This document shows, piece after piece, positions 1 through 14,132 of a DNA stretch of 64,000 nucleotides. Where the stretch lies: assembly GCA_964304625.1 (NCBI GenBank), contig OZ199838.1, positions 7,378,001-7,442,000 of the forward strand, given 5' to 3'. Origin of the DNA: Kudoa neothunni (Eukaryota; Cnidaria). The stretch's first letter is position 1. Each line of letters opens with the position of its first letter. Both the position numbers and the translations under genes were made by a program. The notes below the pieces were generated by a model. It saw nothing but the letters and a program-made list of their open reading frames with translations, did not search any database and had not been told where the DNA came from.

Positions 1-1096
1 GTTATATTTATCAAGAAGCAAGGAAACTCTATGGAAATTTGGCCATTATTATCATCATATTTTCCAAACTAATGAATAAAAGTTGTTATATTTTAAAAAT
101 AAATAATAATTGGAATTACCAAAATGTGTTCGAATATTACCATAGGTACTATATGATAAACACCAATTTCGGGTATATAAATTGAGAAGAATTCAGCTTC
201 CTTTGATGCGGTTTCATAAGTGCCTATATCTTCATTCTGAGAATTGTTTGCGGTCATATATCCCAACGAAAACACCTCCTCATCCAACATTATATAACCA
301 TTGTCTTCATTTATCTATTATCTGATATATTGGCTGAAGTGTAATTAACAGCGACAATTATATTATATAAATAATCATAATAATATAGATATAATAGTTT
401 ATAATCACTAAATAATTGAATATATCTTAAATACCGTTTTACTGAAGAGAGGTCCATCTTCCTATATGGGGTTAATATGAAAAAGTATTCAACTCCATTT
501 ATTTGAACCACTTACTTGCTTATACCAATGTAATCTTTCATTAGCTCCCACATATTTATCAAAGGTTAATTCTGATGTTGTCAATTGTGAGTAATGTATT
601 GAAAAATTGTTGTTATTGATAGTTAGTTTTCGATCTATCATTTCCTTTATTAACGAAACATCATACAAACCGGTCTGCATCCTGGATAATGTAATAGGTA
701 AGTCAATCAATTTTCAAAATAAACTATTACCGATAGTCTAAATTTTTATTAGCTATTACAAAAGTAACGTTGGCTTTAGTAAGCCCATTATCCAGGACAA
801 ATTTCTTCAGACAATCGTTTTCTTGTTCAACTCTTGATTTTATGCTACTATCCAACACTATAATTGTTTTAAAAATCAACTAAGATTTCTTTATGAGATA
901 CGTGTGCAACAAGATTTTGCTTCTCTTTTACAATTTACCCCAAAAAATTTTGATAAGTCAGAATAACATGAATATTGTTGTACGCATAAATTGTCCGATT
1001 TAACATAAAACATCAGCTCCTTTAAAAACATCAAGTTTTACAAATATCAATAAAAACAAATCTACAGTTGTATCTTCAAAGTCTTCATTTGTAATA
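1..1096 (-). CDS. Partial unrecognised multi-exon gene, probably extracellular protein
   Basis: At least seven exons read in one consistent frame on the minus strand: 1096-1042, 1019-902, 857-731, 681-516, 461-435, 314-141 and 68-1, the last running off the left edge. All junctions have GT and AG with matching phase; the CAA|GTAAGT donor at 515 is the strongest. The intron between the first two exons would be only 22 nt, so that join is doubtful. The middle exons are Cys-rich (pattern C-x5-C, CC) and hold possible N-glycosylation sites (NVT), which suggests a secreted or ectodomain protein. A conserved-looking stretch reads GYMTANNSQNEDIGTYETAS. I do not recognise the family. The start codon and the 3' end are not in view. 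Confidence 0.5.
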
Positions 1097-3244
1097 CTAT
1101 GATAATATGCAACCAATATTGAATATACTAATATATAAAACATTCCGTTTTAACGATATTAATGTTAAATTACTGCAATCGATGATAAACTTAATCCAGT
1201 ACTAATATAGTATCTATAATAGAATATCCATAAAACTAATATTTTCACATATCTACTTAATTATTGTATATATCACTTTTTTGTTTTTTCCTTTTATAAA
1301 TTTCAAAAAATATTAATTTTACTACCAGAGTTTAATCTAAATGATCAAAAGTAAATAATATTAAAAGCATCGATGACTATTAACATTTATTGCTATTATT
1401 AATGTAATCCCAATGATCATTTTCGTGTTATTTATTGGAAAAATTACAGTTATATAGTTTTATTATTTAACCATTTCACTAAGATCATGAATAAAAACAT
1501 ACATAGTGATTAATGAAAATTTATATTGCAAAAGTTATAATAATTGATCAATTATTATAACTGACTCCAAATCTCGGCTTTGGCCGGAGGTGAACTTACT
1601 CTTCATTAGTGAGAGTTAAAATTATCGAAATCTACTTAATTGCTGCAATTAAAAGACAGATAAATGTGATGATTAAAATATAATTTGGTAGTATTTTTAA
1701 GATTATTGTATTAAATGAATGAAAAGTTAAAATCGATTCATTTTAATCCATCTAAAACTAATCTTTGGCCTAGATAAAACTTGTGTCTAAATAATGTTAT
1801 ATCAATCAACTATATCTCCAAGTTAAACTTCCAAAATTTTTAAAAAGTATTCTAAATAAATACTGTATTGACATTGCTGCTTTAAAAATAAATTTTAACA
1901 GCCAACCTAAATGAAACCGTAACATGAATTTTAAATTTCAAAAAGATTAATTTAGCTTATCTAGCTTTTAATTTAAATTTTTCAGAGTCAAATAAAAAAT
2001 ATTTATCAATTGGTTATACTGATAGTAATGCTAGTCATAATTTCAAACGTTCGTGTCATGATATTTATAAACAACACGCATAAATTATATTAATAAAGTG
2101 ATTATTTCTATTTAAATTCAATAAAATTTATTATTTTTAATTATATTAAAAAGGTATATTAAATTTTAATGTTCTGTATAATATTTGGCAATTGCAACGA
2201 AGAGCTCTACAACCATTACGTCAGTTGCATTGCTGGGACCTCCACATGCATAAGTTAACAACGCAAATGGCTAGTTTCCAAATTTTTGTAGTTATTAGTT
2301 ATACTGTCGTTCTCCTATGAGTTCATAATTATGCAATCTATTATAAAGAATTAATATCTTAGATTGTATTTGTTCACTTAAATTCATTTGTTGGCAATCA
2401 ATCACATGTCTAACCTTTAGTAGCTAATTATATTTTTTACGAATACAATAAAGTGTATTAAAAATGTCGGAGGCTTAGATATAATAGGTTTAATATTATA
2501 ATAATTGGTGATTTTATTAAGCATGGTCTAATTAATCTTCGTGGCGTCTCTATAATACCATATCACATGGCGCACCAATATTTTCTCTTTTGATACAAAC
2601 GCTTTGTTGAAATTCCTATTCACTCTGAATAAAATTAAATGTTGAGCTTGTAAACTTTAAACAACCAAGGTTAAGTTTATTTAAAACTGTAGGGCATCCA
2701 ATAACACAAACAGTTCAATCAACTTACTAATTAAAATTAAATTAAAATTAACATTCCAATTATATTTAATTATTAAAAACAATCAACTATTTAATTAATC
2801 CATCAAATTAAAGCCGGGCTATCGTCATTAATAATGACCGTAGAATGCCTTTGAGGTTCAATTTAGAAAAAGTAGAAATATATATACAAAATAACCGCTA
2901 AATATACACTGCGTTATTTCGGAAGACTCCAAAATCCCCACACATGCGTTATAATATCTCAAAAAATTAATAAATTAATAATGATACATTCTCAAAGACG
3001 TCTAAATTATTATAACTAAATTTTATTATCTCTAGTAAAGTTTTAACAAAAATTACAAACGATCAATCTTACGAATTATTGATGATACAATTCATCTAAA
3101 GAAAAATCCAATCTAAATTTATCGCATCTAAAAAGCGCTTGGTAAAAAAACTACTAAACTTAAATTTATGACAATCTAATTGGGAAAGAAATACACAAAG
3201 GTGTGATAAAATATTCAAAAACGGTTCAATTTAAAATAGTATGT
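1097..3244. other. AT-rich intergenic stretch with few signals
   Basis: No convincing gene. It holds the perfect palindrome at 1533-1562 (separate entry). Around 2165-2270 there is a less AT-rich patch. Read on the minus strand it gives an open segment after an AG that ends in a stop (ALLTYACGGPSNATDVMVVE then more). Read on the plus strand it gives a 29-codon ORF starting MFCIIFGNCNEEL. Only one of these can be coding and neither joins to a neighbouring exon that I could find. Confidence 0.4.
1533..1562. repeat. 30-bp perfect palindrome
   Basis: AGTTATAATAATTGA is followed directly by its exact reverse complement, giving a 30-bp perfect inverted repeat with no spacer. A GC-richer segment with small hairpins follows at 1565-1620 (CTCC/GGAG, CGGC/GCCG, then ACT/AGT stems). 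I tested this against U1, U2, U4, U5, U6 and tRNA from memory and none fits. It could be the end of a small foldback element. Confidence 0.5.
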
Positions 3245-6814
<3,570 letters not shown>

Positions 6815-8182
6815 CTGATAAATGTCATTAAATATGACTGAATAGATAAATAGTTAACTACCTAATCAACGTCTAAATGTATGACAATGTTCACAACAAA
6901 AACGTTCTCGTCGTCAATCTACGGTGATTGAATAATAAACTAATATTTAGGTAAATCCTCACGATCGAATAATAGTTTTCGCTGGACACCAACTAAACTG
7001 TTCCCAAATATAAGCTTATTATGATATGTAAACACTCGATAAGATAGAGTCAATGGTTGATATTTGTAAGTGGCGGTAATTCGCTAACTCTTCAATATAT
7101 AAAATATAGAGCTTTAGTAAACATCGAATGATGCTTCAACTATCAAATACAATAGATTTTACTTGGAGCTTTGTTTTTTGGGAAATAAAATAAGTGAAAA
7201 CGCATTATCTGAAAATTAGGCGCAATTTTTTTTATTATAAATAAACGGATTATTAGTCCACATAGATTGTTGCATGTCATTAGTTGATTTATTCATTAAT
7301 TTAATATCTACGTATGTATTCTGTAGTCATATTTGATAAAATAGATAGCTATCTAATTCCCCAATGTGTATTGAAGTGTTGATTATTGTGAGATGATTGC
7401 ATCAAATTATAAATAGATTAATATTATTATTACGATGAGTATTGAAAACATAGACGAAGTTATAAGTTTTGATACTTTGAAAAATAACTTTATTTTATTG
7501 ATAAAAACAATAAACAATGTTATCTAAGCATAAAAGCGGTAATTTACCAACACTACCAAACAGCTATTCGGCCACATTGGATGCGAAACATCAAAACACC
7601 ATAGAATATTAACGAGCGTTATCAAAATATTATCTGACGGAGTAATAATCTATTTTAATGTAATTTGTTACGAATATAAAACCATGTGAGCTGATTAGCG
7701 TTTTAAGATATAGAATAGATCGAATTTATCAACCATTCCCCTTATAAATATACTCTGGAGAATACACGGCGTCAGGAAAATAACCTATTTTCAAATTATC
7801 GTAACAACATGAATATGCATTCCAATCATATATGGCAATCGCTACAAACAACTGCAAACTATAGCATTGATCGAAGAGAACTTTTTCGTTAAGACAAAAT
7901 TATTTTCAATTGCACTACGAGATAATGATTCCCATCAATTGGATTGAAAATTCTCGTCTAATTTACAACAATGTCTATTTCTCCATGTTTACTCTGAACA
8001 AGAATAGTATTTGTATGAACGAATACTTTTCGATAACACGGCAACATATATTTTAACCATTTCGACAACTTACTCCAGCAAATTTCAGCCAAACAAAAGC
8101 TTTAACAAAACTTCCACCAATATACAAAAACCAATATCAAGTAATTCCAAATTAGCATGCAACTATCACTCAGCGCTAATCA
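6815..8182. other. Intergenic, no supported gene
   Basis: AT-rich spacer between the 5' end of the RSK gene and the 3' end of ENY2. A 32-codon plus-strand ORF at about 7519-7617 (MLSKHKSGNLPTLPNSYSAT then more) reads like protein, but it has no donor site and no partner exon that I could find. A longer open frame at 8011-8220 looks like chance and partly overlaps the 3' exon of ENY2 on the other strand. Confidence 0.4.
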
Positions 8183-8659
8183 TTAATTGTGTTTGTTTTC
8201 ATTATTCGTCACTGTATTAACTCGTTGATCCAATATCTTTTGAACCTGCTTCAATAAATCAGCCTTCACATTATCCGGCACCAGGCCTTAATTTATTTAA
8301 ACGATAAATCAGTTCATATTGTGCAAATATCTTCATATGTCTAAGTTACTTTGCGCAATGGGAGTGATCATAGAAATAAGATCCTCTAACGAAACATTAT
8401 CACCTTTCTTCAATGATTTAGCAGATTCTAAACTATAATATAGCATTATTAGGTTGTAATAACTCACCAACGCAGCGAACTCTTAACACATCTCTCCATC
8501 CACATTGAATAAGTTGATCTTTCAGGTCTTCAGATAAACTAAACGAATTAGATTAGATTAGAAAACTAAAAATATGAAATAATATTACGCTTCAATTTCT
8601 TCGTCTGAGAGTGCTATTTGATTAAGAATATCGCCAATATTCTTCTCGTCAGCCGCCAT
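8183..8659 (-). CDS. ENY2: ENY2/Sus1, SAGA DUB-module and TREX-2 subunit
   Basis: Four exons (8659-8589, 8538-8468, 8427-8350, 8286-8183) join in phase to a 107-residue protein, close to the roughly 100 residues of animal ENY2. The introns are 50, 40 and 63 nt, each GT-AG. ENY2 is a small helical adaptor that links the SAGA histone H2B deubiquitinase module with the TREX-2 mRNA-export complex at nuclear pores. Diagnostic stretches, compared with human ENY2 from memory, are LKDQLIQCGWRDVLRVRC (human LRAKLIECGWKDQLKAHC), VSLEDLISMITPIAQ (human VTVDDLVAEITPKGR) and LVPDNVKADLLKQVQ (human LVPDSVKKELLQRIR). The ATG follows directly into MAADEKN, and no upstream in-frame alternative is needed. The gene is too fragmented to appear as a long ORF. 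Confidence 0.95.
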
Positions 8660-9536
8660 TCGGAGTGTCAGTGTTTGTCGGTGATTCTCGTTGTAGGGTT
8701 CTATATTATGCTGTTGAATATTATTTGAGATAATTTATTAAAATTATATTTGATAATGTGATATCATTAATTCATAGATCATTAATTTTTCTTAAAATGT
8801 AGAATATATCACATCAACGTAAATCCATATATAAGTTGAAAAATAGAGATGAAAATTAATTATCTATTACCAAGATGTTGAATTCAACAATTTATTTAAT
8901 CTTCAAAAATTAATATTTTTATTTATTTATTTATTTATTTTATTGATTAATTAATTAATTTCATAAATCAGCATACAATGTAAGTGTTTATCAGTTGAAC
9001 GTTAATGTCACTATAATTTTTAAATGTATACCTTAGTCTACAAACTGATTTAATGTTAATACAAATATAAATTTTGTTTAATTAAAATATTGATATAAAA
9101 TGTCCGAAATATGTGTTAAAGCCAATATTGGAAATAATTTAAATATAAAAACTGTGTAGTAGATCAAATAATGGATATTTCTAATATTGTGAATTAATTT
9201 AGTTTTACATATTTAAGTTGGATATTACAAAGATTCTTGTACTATAGAAATATTCAATTGATTAGAGTCTAAATTTAGATATCCCTTTTTGAAGAAAAAT
9301 TTATAGCTACATTCGAGCAAAATCTTATGTTTAACAAAATAATAATCTCACGTCGATTATCAGGTTGATTATAAATATTTTCTCATACAATAAATCGTCT
9401 TGAATCTAATTTTTTTTCTTAAATTTTACGAAAACTTTTGTCATGGGACTTATTTTTTCTACTATCTCTATCTATTCATAATAGCTAATTTTCGTTATTT
9501 TAATTATTTCATTGACTAACTTTTAATTGATACAAG
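8660..9536. other. AT-rich spacer with simple repeat
   Basis: No gene seen. An ATTT tetranucleotide tract with a following TTAA/ATTA-rich run covers about 8910-8962. The rest is low-complexity A+T. Confidence 0.5.
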
Positions 9537-10259
9537 GGAAAGCCTACACAAAAAAATCGATCGCGCTATCGCATCTTTACAAAAACACACTGGCTATCGA
9601 CACGTAAGTTTTTATCGCAGAATAAGTTTAAGTAGAGCTTGTTTTATATTTAAAACCTAACGTACGTTACGTAAATTTTCAAAACAATTACGTGCTACTT
9701 TAAATCTATACAAAATTGACATAAGATAAATAAAACTTTTGTATTAAATTGAATAAATTAAGCTCATTAATGCTTCAAATCATATAATCATTAAAGGAGA
9801 ATAAAATCATTATTAATGAATGTTTATATGAATATCAACTATTAAACAAACTAAAAGTATAAGTTTAGGTCGTCACTAATATCACAATTTGTTTCATAGA
9901 TTGATCTCTAATATGAACTTCCATTTAAAAACCGCGGAATATTTCTAATTATTGAATATGAATTATTCATCATAGTAAACAAATGAAAATATTATCAGAT
10001 AAATAAACCTTCCGGATTTTAAGCTCCACAATCCAAATTTTCAACAGAAAAATTTACAATATATACTCCATAAAAAATAAAACTCGCGGTAGATATTATT
10101 AAACAATTCGAATAAATAATGTGTCTGAGCGAACTAAAAAAACAACTCGTCATGAATTATTTTTGAAAAATTCGATTAAATTTATTTTATTTAGGTAGCT
10201 TGCTATCGATTTAGTATCCGAACAACTGAAAGATAGACGAAAAAATCCTATAGTAAGTA
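9537..10259 (+). CDS. Two candidate small exons of an unidentified gene
   Basis: Exon 9537-9605 follows a branch-like CTAAC and an AG and ends in a strong donor (CAC|GTAAGT). It encodes ESLHKKIDRAIASLQKHTGY then RH. A second exon near 10203-10260 follows TTTAG and ends ATA|GTAAGT; it encodes LAIDLVSEQLKDRRKNPI. Both junctions are phase 0. The composition is charged and helical, unlike chance AT-rich frames. The intervening intron would be about 600 nt, unusually long for this window. I found neither the start nor a convincing terminal exon, and I do not recognise the protein. Confidence 0.3.
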
Positions 10260-10367
10260 ATTTCATTCTTTTGAGATCCTAGCGGTCGCAGTGGTTTAAT
10301 ATTTGATCTGAATTATTCTAAATTCCAATATTTAAAATTTTTAAGCCTTTTTCGCATATTAGTCATA

Positions 10368-10574
10368 TTATGATTTCTGATTTTCGTAAAATCTTGATAT
10401 CAATAATATCCAAGGGAAACGATTATCCTCCCTCATTATGAAAATAGCTGCGCGATCTTCGGTTAAGAAACAGTTGCCATACCTCGGCATCTGTCGCACC
10501 AGATCGTCGTTTAAGCACATTTTCCTCTGGTTTATCCCCCAAAAAGCTATGATCAACACTTTATTTCGATACAT
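10368..10574 (-). CDS. Candidate minus-strand exon, faintly HIT-like
   Basis: An open frame ends in a stop at 10368 after an acceptor-like ATCATAG. It contains LTEDRAAIFIMREDNRFPWI followed by LLISR. The run D-x-RFPWILL-x-x-R recalls the start of HIT-type nucleotide hydrolase folds (DxRFPWLxLVPR), but no histidine triad follows, and a second frame here is also open. Other open minus-strand pieces lie at 10620-10740. It may be a decayed gene. Confidence 0.2.
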   Translation of the reverse strand: MYRNKVLIIAFWGINQRKMCLNDDLVRQMPRYGNCFLTEDRAAIFIMREDNRFPWILLISRFYENQKS

Positions 10575-11923
10575 AACTAGTCTTTTCCAGTTATAATTAA
10601 ATGTTTAAGCCAGCCTCAATGTATTATTAACGATGATCAAAAATATTAGGCATTTTTTAATACTAGACCATTCTGAGCCAACACAAACACAGCATAATTT
10701 TCTAACGCAAGGCTCAACTCTTTCATAGATATTTAAGTATCGCCACAAGGATTAACGAATTAGTACTCTACCAAAGATGCTTTATAATTTGCACAATAAA
10801 CAAAAACATTTGACATTTAGACGAAGCTGCAATTTTTTGCTAATTGTTGATCTTAAGAGAGGAACAAATTATGTTAACACATACTTAAACTCAGATTTTT
10901 CCAATGTCAAATTCTAGCTGACCACATATTTATCCAAGTATTAATATAACGAAAATTTAGCGCTAACCTTTTCCTCCGTGGATAATCAATTCACATGGTG
11001 ATAACATTCATTCATCTGGTGAATTACACAGTTGAAACAATCCTTAGTAATATGGTACGAAATCATTTCATGCAGCAATGAAGTAATTAGCAATGTTTAT
11101 CTTACGACATCTTAAGCTGCTATTTGTACGAATTAGCACCAAGTTAATCACCAACTTACTTATAGCCACATGCAAGAATGGTCTATAACCAGCAGGCTAT
11201 AACTGTTTGTTTATCCAAATAAACTATAGAGGAGAATTCATTCAAGAAAATGGCGGAACACAATAGCCATAGTTGTGTCAATATGGTTTGTTTGGCTCCA
11301 AACCCTATTGTTTCAATTGTTTATAAACCCGTATAGTATTGTGTGGCGCCATTTGCACATAGATGTTTGAGAATAACCCGTCAGCTGATGCTTCACTGAA
11401 TAGTAAAGCTATTGATTGATGGGTATTCAAATATATCGTGACTTAATTGTCGAATCAAGACCATATGTTGTGGTCATATTAAAAGGTGTCTGTAATTTTA
11501 ATCCGTTGGTTGGTATTTGTTGTGGCACATCTCAGAGTAAACACTAAAACTTAGCAACGACGTTCACCTTTTATTGGTCTATTATTGGACATTTTGAATT
11601 CATGATAACGCGACACAACAATTAAACCAGTGACGCCGTAAACCTAGTTGATAATTAACCAATTAATTATGTTATAAAACCGTGTGTAACCATGGAAAGG
11701 TAACACTATACCATGGCAGTAATTTATCCATGGATAAGGCGCTAACACTCATTAAGTTATCAAATTTACACAAATGTTGCCAATTCAACAAAAGCAACAC
11801 TAATCCTGTTTTAATTTCTACAATAGTTAAGCGGAAACTTAATTGATCGGCTTTAGCAAACTGACAGTGAACCCGTGCAACAAGGTTGTTTCAAACCACA
11901 GGACACAGTCTAATACTCTTATT
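10575..11923. other. Upstream region of the homeobox gene
   Basis: No gene is supported. A short ORF at about 11250 (MAEHNSHSCVNMVCLAPN then more) has no continuation. The region is slightly less AT-rich than the other spacers and probably holds the 5' UTR and cis-regulatory DNA of the homeobox gene that starts at 11924. No individual site can be named. Confidence 0.4.
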
Positions 11924-13742
11924 ATGATAAATAAAAATAATACATTCAATAACTTGGATAACTCAGCTCTCCGGCAGGCTATCCAAACATCAAGCGTAGC
12001 TAATAGGAATGTTGAAATGAATTATGACGTCCGAAAACGTCTGACCGAAACAGGAATGCCTCTCCCCCGCCAGCATCTTCAAGATATTACCAATCGTCAA
12101 GGTGAGTGTAGATTGTTTTAGGAATTTATCCCGTCATTAAGTAATTTAAATATCAAATATCCATTATTGTGGGTGTGTAATAACCTGATTTGGATACCAA
12201 ATTGATTTTTAATCACATTGTTAGATAGATATTTCAGCTAATTAGATGGGTAATCGACTTTAAAATTTTTAACAACAAAATAGACTCACGATCTCTTCTA
12301 ACTAAATTTTTTCACCTCCCACATCTAGCATTACCTAATGAACTCGGTTATGATAATGATTGTGTTTTTTAGGTGACAACTACAATCGTTGGATAAGACC
12401 TAGTCCAAGAAAAGGTGCTATGAGTGGATTCAACCCTCAAATAAACTTTTCACCAATTAGTCGGGCACCTCAAAGGAGTATTCCATCTGGTGAAAACTTC
12501 CCCTATAATCAACCTTATATTGCCACAATTATAACCAGTCCTTCATTAAATCGCTCAACAACTTCTTCAGAAAATTTTGTAAGCGTGGGTGGAGTAGGCA
12601 AAAACAAACGTCCTCGTAAAGCGAGGAGTATATTTTCTGCGGAACAACTAAAAATTCTAAACGATGAGTTTGAGCGTCACAATTACATCAATAACTTTAC
12701 GAGGGAAGAATTAGCGAGTAAAACTGGTATCACCCCCGAACAAGTTAAAATATGGTTCCAAAATATGAGAAGCAAACGTCGAAAGTCTTACGAACGAGCT
12801 GCTCAAAACAATTTCGGTTTTGACTACGCCACTCTGCAACAATATGGCAATATTTCCAGTATGAACACTAGTATTCCACTCATGACGCATTTTATACGAG
12901 GCCAACCAACCTCAGCACCCTTCGCCAATCCTCATTCAGCCACAAATGTAATACATCCAGCTCCTGGGAGCTATTCAGGAAGCAACAGTAGTAGCGGATC
13001 AAACAGTTTCACTTACAACAATCCCAATGACCCACGAACAAGCAATGGCCACGGCAACCCCCTCAATGTAAATAGGAACAACTCTATCTCTGTCAGCACT
13101 AGTCAACCCACTGTTTATTGGGAATCTTCCAATAAAAACCATCAAAGCAAACTGAACAATACCAGTGGATATGCATCAGCAAATAGCAGCCACTTACCAC
13201 CTTTCAATCCTAATAACCAAAGCTACCCCTCACAACAACCACACAACTATCCAGTGAAGGATTCTCGTAATATCAACAGCACAGCACCAGGTGGCATCAA
13301 CTCTACAGCCGTCAGTCATGTGCAGATCACAAATAACAAAAGTTCTAACTTTATCGCACCTGGATTTGCTTCAACTTTATACAATGCCAAAATGAATGGT
13401 GAGAATAAGAATGGTAGTGCTGACAGTAACCAGTCAAAAACCTCGTCAGCGTATGTCTTAAATAGACCTGTTAATGCACCATTATCACATGAAGGTGGTC
13501 GTGTCACCCAGTCGACCAAACAGTATGTCACCTCAACTCCACAACCGCAACCTAGAAACAGTGGACAGTCGAACTCTAGCAATTTCCAAAAGACTTCACT
13601 TCCATCATTCAATGAGACCACCAATAGCACTGCCAAACCTAAAATATGCCCACCAACAAGCACGGTCCCCACAGATACCACATCCACTTCACAACAACCC
13701 TCTCATCAGCCCAATGGGTCGAACACAAGACCAAATCCCTAA
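11924..13742 (+). CDS. Divergent homeodomain transcription factor
   Basis: Exon 1 (11924-12101) joins exon 2 (12373-13742) across a 271-nt GT-AG intron (CAA G|GTGAGT...TTTTAG|GT GAC), giving 515 residues. The homeodomain is at about residues 138-200: KARSIFSAEQLKILNDEF, YINNFTREELASKTGI, QVKIWFQNMRSKRRK. W48, F49, N51 and R53 of helix 3 are intact, and Q50 predicts a TAAT-type site. R52 is replaced by Met. The KIWFQN-x-RSK helix resembles Dlx among ANTP-class proteins as I recall them, but the rest is too divergent to assign. The long C-terminus (about 310 residues) is rich in Ser, Asn, Pro, Thr and Gln, as in transactivation tails. The start chosen is the first ATG in the open frame; the frame itself opens earlier at 11843 without an ATG. 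Confidence 0.88.
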
Positions 13743-13974
13743 AACTTTATTCCCAGTCAACTTTATGTGCAATAGATCGATTTTTTTAACATTACGTTGT
13801 GTTAACGACTACTACAAGCTTCATTTGTTTTTATATTGATTGTCCTCATTTTTGCGTGTGGCCTAAAATATTATTTACTATTATGGTGCGATTGTCATAT
13901 AATTACAAAACACAGAGTAATTGAACAGGTGAGGATATAAGATAACAATTCGATATTTTTTTTAAACATTTGAG

Positions 13975-14132
13975 CACGTAAATGTGGCTACGTGAGTGAA
14001 AATAGCTCGACAATCGCAGAGGCAAGTACACAACCAACTGCAAACGAACCAACGTTAAACTCGATACACAGCGATCGTTTCGGCACCTTCAGCAAAGGAA
14101 CATCAAGGTTGCCGAAATATCCTCCACAATAA
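13975..14132 (+). CDS. Candidate downstream or alternative 3' exon
   Basis: After a T-rich tract and AG at 13974, an open frame runs to TAA at 14130-14132 and encodes a Ser/Thr/Pro-rich tail (YVSENSSTIAEASTQPTANE then more). Its composition matches the end of the homeobox protein 230 bp upstream. A strong donor (GAACAG|GTGAGG) lies at 13928, and a phase-1 donor inside exon 2 (AAT G|GTGAGA, about 13398) would join in frame. It could be an alternative C-terminus of the homeobox gene or a chance ORF. Confidence 0.3.

Noticed and set aside
1563-1625. Possible spliceosomal or spliced-leader RNA
   Set aside because: Stems and a GGTGAAC motif tempted a spliced-leader reading, but no Sm-type site in a plausible place and no repeat copies are visible; compared with U1-U6 from memory without a match.
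8011-8220. Plus-strand ORF of 69 codons
   Set aside because: It overlaps the last coding exon of ENY2 on the other strand and has low-complexity composition.
11250-11332. Short ORF starting MAEHNSHSC upstream of the homeobox gene
   Set aside because: It ends after 27 codons and no donor site offers an in-frame continuation; could be an upstream ORF but nothing supports it.
13316-13687. Minus-strand ORF of 123 codons opposite the homeobox gene
   Set aside because: It lies fully within exon 2 of the homeobox gene in the opposite direction; its composition mirrors the Ser/Thr/Gln-rich coding strand and it has no motif of its own.
13474-13839. Second plus-strand ORF overlapping the homeobox 3' part
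   Set aside because: Frame shadow of the repetitive homeobox tail; no splice evidence.
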